From Burkholderia sp. Bp8963 (GTDB taxonomy: Bacteria; Pseudomonadota; Gammaproteobacteria; Burkholderiales; Burkholderiaceae): 64,000 nucleotides of DNA. The translations under genes and the position numbers were made by a program. The stretch covers positions 56,990 through 120,989 of the forward strand of contig NZ_QTQP01000024.1 of the NCBI RefSeq assembly GCF_003854275.1. Reading direction: 5' to 3'. Below the pieces are notes generated by a model. That model did no database searches, was not told where the DNA came from, and saw only the letters and a list, made by a program, of their open reading frames with translations. This document shows positions 63,072 to 64,000 of this stretch, piece by piece (the first letter of the stretch is position 1; every line of letters begins with the position of its first letter).

Positions 63072-63100
63072 TTGCCTATTCATGACGCATCCAATAAACT
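63072..63100 (+). promoter_or_regulatory. Putative promoter of the glyA leader
   Basis: TTGCCT (63072–63077) and TAAACT (63095–63100) are spaced 17 bases. The predicted start near 63107 lies a few bases before the riboswitch fold. Confidence 0.6.
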
Positions 63101-63111
63101 AACGCGCTCAT

Positions 63112-63206
63112 CACCCCTGCGTGACTGGCGATAGAACCCTCGGGTTCAAGGTGGAGCATCCCACCGTGAAGCGCAGGGCACCGTTTTTGCCGTTCGCCTG
63201 GGCAGC
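63112..63206 (+). promoter_or_regulatory. ZTP (pfl) riboswitch in the glyA leader
   Basis: The conserved pieces are present in order. CCCTGCG (63115–63121) pairs with CGCAGGG (63172–63178); GTGACTGGCG follows the first strand; a stem GAACCC/GGGTTC is at 63134–63147; GGTGG/CCACC is at 63150–63165; and CGCCTGGGCA (63195–63204) ends the motif. pfl RNAs sense ZTP, a sign of low 10-formyl-THF, and control one-carbon genes such as glyA. About 140 bases separate it from the start; no T-run terminator is obvious, so control may be at translation. Confidence 0.87.
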
Positions 63207-63348
63207 CGTTGTGTGCCGTCGCGTGCATCGCCGGTGGCTGTCCCTGTCTCGCGTCATACGGATTCTTCCGCCACGTCGAGCTGGTGCCGCCAGCAGCGCA
63301 GTGTACTCGGCCACCCCGGTCAACCTGTACACACTTAACGGAAACCGT

Positions 63349-64000
63349 ATGTTTGACAGAGCCCAGAGCACCATCGCGAACGTCGATCCCGAAGTCTTTG
63401 CCGCGATCGAGCAGGAAAATCGCCGCCAGGAAGATCACATCGAGCTGATCGCGTCGGAAAACTACACGAGCCCGGCCGTGATGGCCGCGCAGGGCTCGCA
63501 GCTCACGAACAAGTACGCCGAAGGGTACCCGGGCAAGCGCTACTACGGCGGCTGCGAATACGTCGACGTCGTCGAGCAGCTCGCGATCGACCGCGTGAAG
63601 GAACTGTTCGGCGCCGAAGCCGCGAACGTCCAGCCGAACTCGGGTTCGCAGGCGAACCAGGGCGTGTTCTTCGCGATGCTCAAGCCGGGCGACACGATCA
63701 TGGGCATGAGCCTCGCGCACGGCGGCCACCTGACGCACGGCTCGCCCGTGAACATGTCGGGCAAGTGGTTCAACGTCGTCAGCTACGGCCTGGACGCCAA
63801 CGAAGACATCGACTACGAAGCCGCCGAGCAGCTCGCGCAGGAACACAAGCCGAAGCTGATCGTCGCGGGCGCATCGGCGTTCGCGCTGAAGATCGATTTC
63901 GAGCGTCTCGCGAAGATCGCGAAGTCGGTCGGCGCGTACCTGATGGTCGACATGGCGCACTACGCGGGCCTGATCGCCGCGGGCGTCTACCCGAACCCGG
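63349..64000 (+). CDS. glyA: Serine hydroxymethyltransferase (3' end outside window)
   Basis: GlyA converts serine and THF to glycine and 5,10-methylene-THF. About 217 N-terminal residues are present, starting [41 protein letters not shown] and [18 protein letters not shown] are diagnostic, and [12 protein letters not shown] and [14 protein letters not shown] follow. The window ends in [14 protein letters not shown], just before the PLP lysine. It is preceded by a ZTP riboswitch and a putative promoter. Identification is secure; only the C-terminal part is missing. Confidence 0.96.
   Translation, partial: MFDRAQSTIANVDPEVFAAIEQENRRQEDHIELIASENYTSPAVMAAQGSQLTNKYAEGYPGKRYYGGCEYVDVVEQLAIDRVKELFGAEAANVQPNSGSQANQGVFFAMLKPGDTIMGMSLAHGGHLTHGSPVNMSGKWFNVVSYGLDANEDIDYEAAEQLAQEHKPKLIVAGASAFALKIDFERLAKIAKSVGAYLMVDMAHYAGLIAAGVYPNP

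Noticed and set aside
1..64000. Insertion sequences, prophage or integrase genes
   Set aside because: No transposase, integrase or phage structural motifs were seen in any supported frame, and no flanking inverted repeats were found.

Overview
The window reads as the main chromosome of a Burkholderia species, most likely of the B. cepacia complex. GC content is very high and housekeeping genes follow a Burkholderia-like order (dnaJ–pabBC–panB, hda–pcnB, purM, miaA–mutL, tolQRAB–pal–cpoB, glyA). The capsule genes resemble the wcb capsule genes of B. pseudomallei. Organism and gene names come from recalled family features, not from a database search.

Layout: (1) 1–13.8 kb, housekeeping: the 3' end of dnaJ, a fused pabB-pabC gene, a leftward operon hda–HAD phosphatase–pcnB–folK–deoxynucleoside kinase–panB, then purM, miaA–mutL, a DedA-family gene and a small MscS channel. 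(2) 13.8–39.1 kb, first capsule block, all rightward: ABC exporter kpsM/kpsT, co-polymerase kpsE, outer-membrane kpsD, wecB and wecC (UDP-ManNAc and UDP-ManNAcA), a 1,935-residue FkbM/coiled-coil/glycosyltransferase fusion, an alpha/beta-hydrolase-like protein, two large mosaic paralogues (one with a heparinase II/III-like domain), a CgeB-like glycosyltransferase, an SGNH protein and kpsC. (3) 39.1–53.6 kb, second capsule block behind its own putative promoter: kpsS, a short-chain dehydrogenase, an alkaline-phosphatase-superfamily membrane transferase, a 2,556-residue fully reducing polyketide/fatty acid synthase, an LpxC-like deacetylase, a BioF/serine-palmitoyltransferase-like enzyme and a GNAT protein. 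(4) 53.6–56.5 kb: class II glutamine amidotransferase, AhpD-like protein, AraC regulator and tRNA-Lys. (5) 56.5–64 kb: the Tol–Pal operon with ybgC and cpoB, a short-chain dehydrogenase, and a ZTP (pfl) riboswitch upstream of a glyA cut by the window end.

How it works together: wecB and wecC supply an acidic sugar nucleotide. The mosaic glycosyltransferases and modifying enzymes would build and decorate a group 2/3 capsule. KpsC and KpsS would make the Kdo linker on a lipid acceptor, and KpsM/T/E/D would export the chain. The wcbP–T block looks like a dedicated lipid pathway: the synthase makes a saturated acyl chain, the BioF-like enzyme releases it by condensation with an amino acid, the dehydrogenase reduces the ketone, and the LpxC-like enzyme removes an acyl group. 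A sphingoid-like or amino-alcohol lipid tied to the capsule is the most interesting hypothesis here, but it is an inference from domain content.
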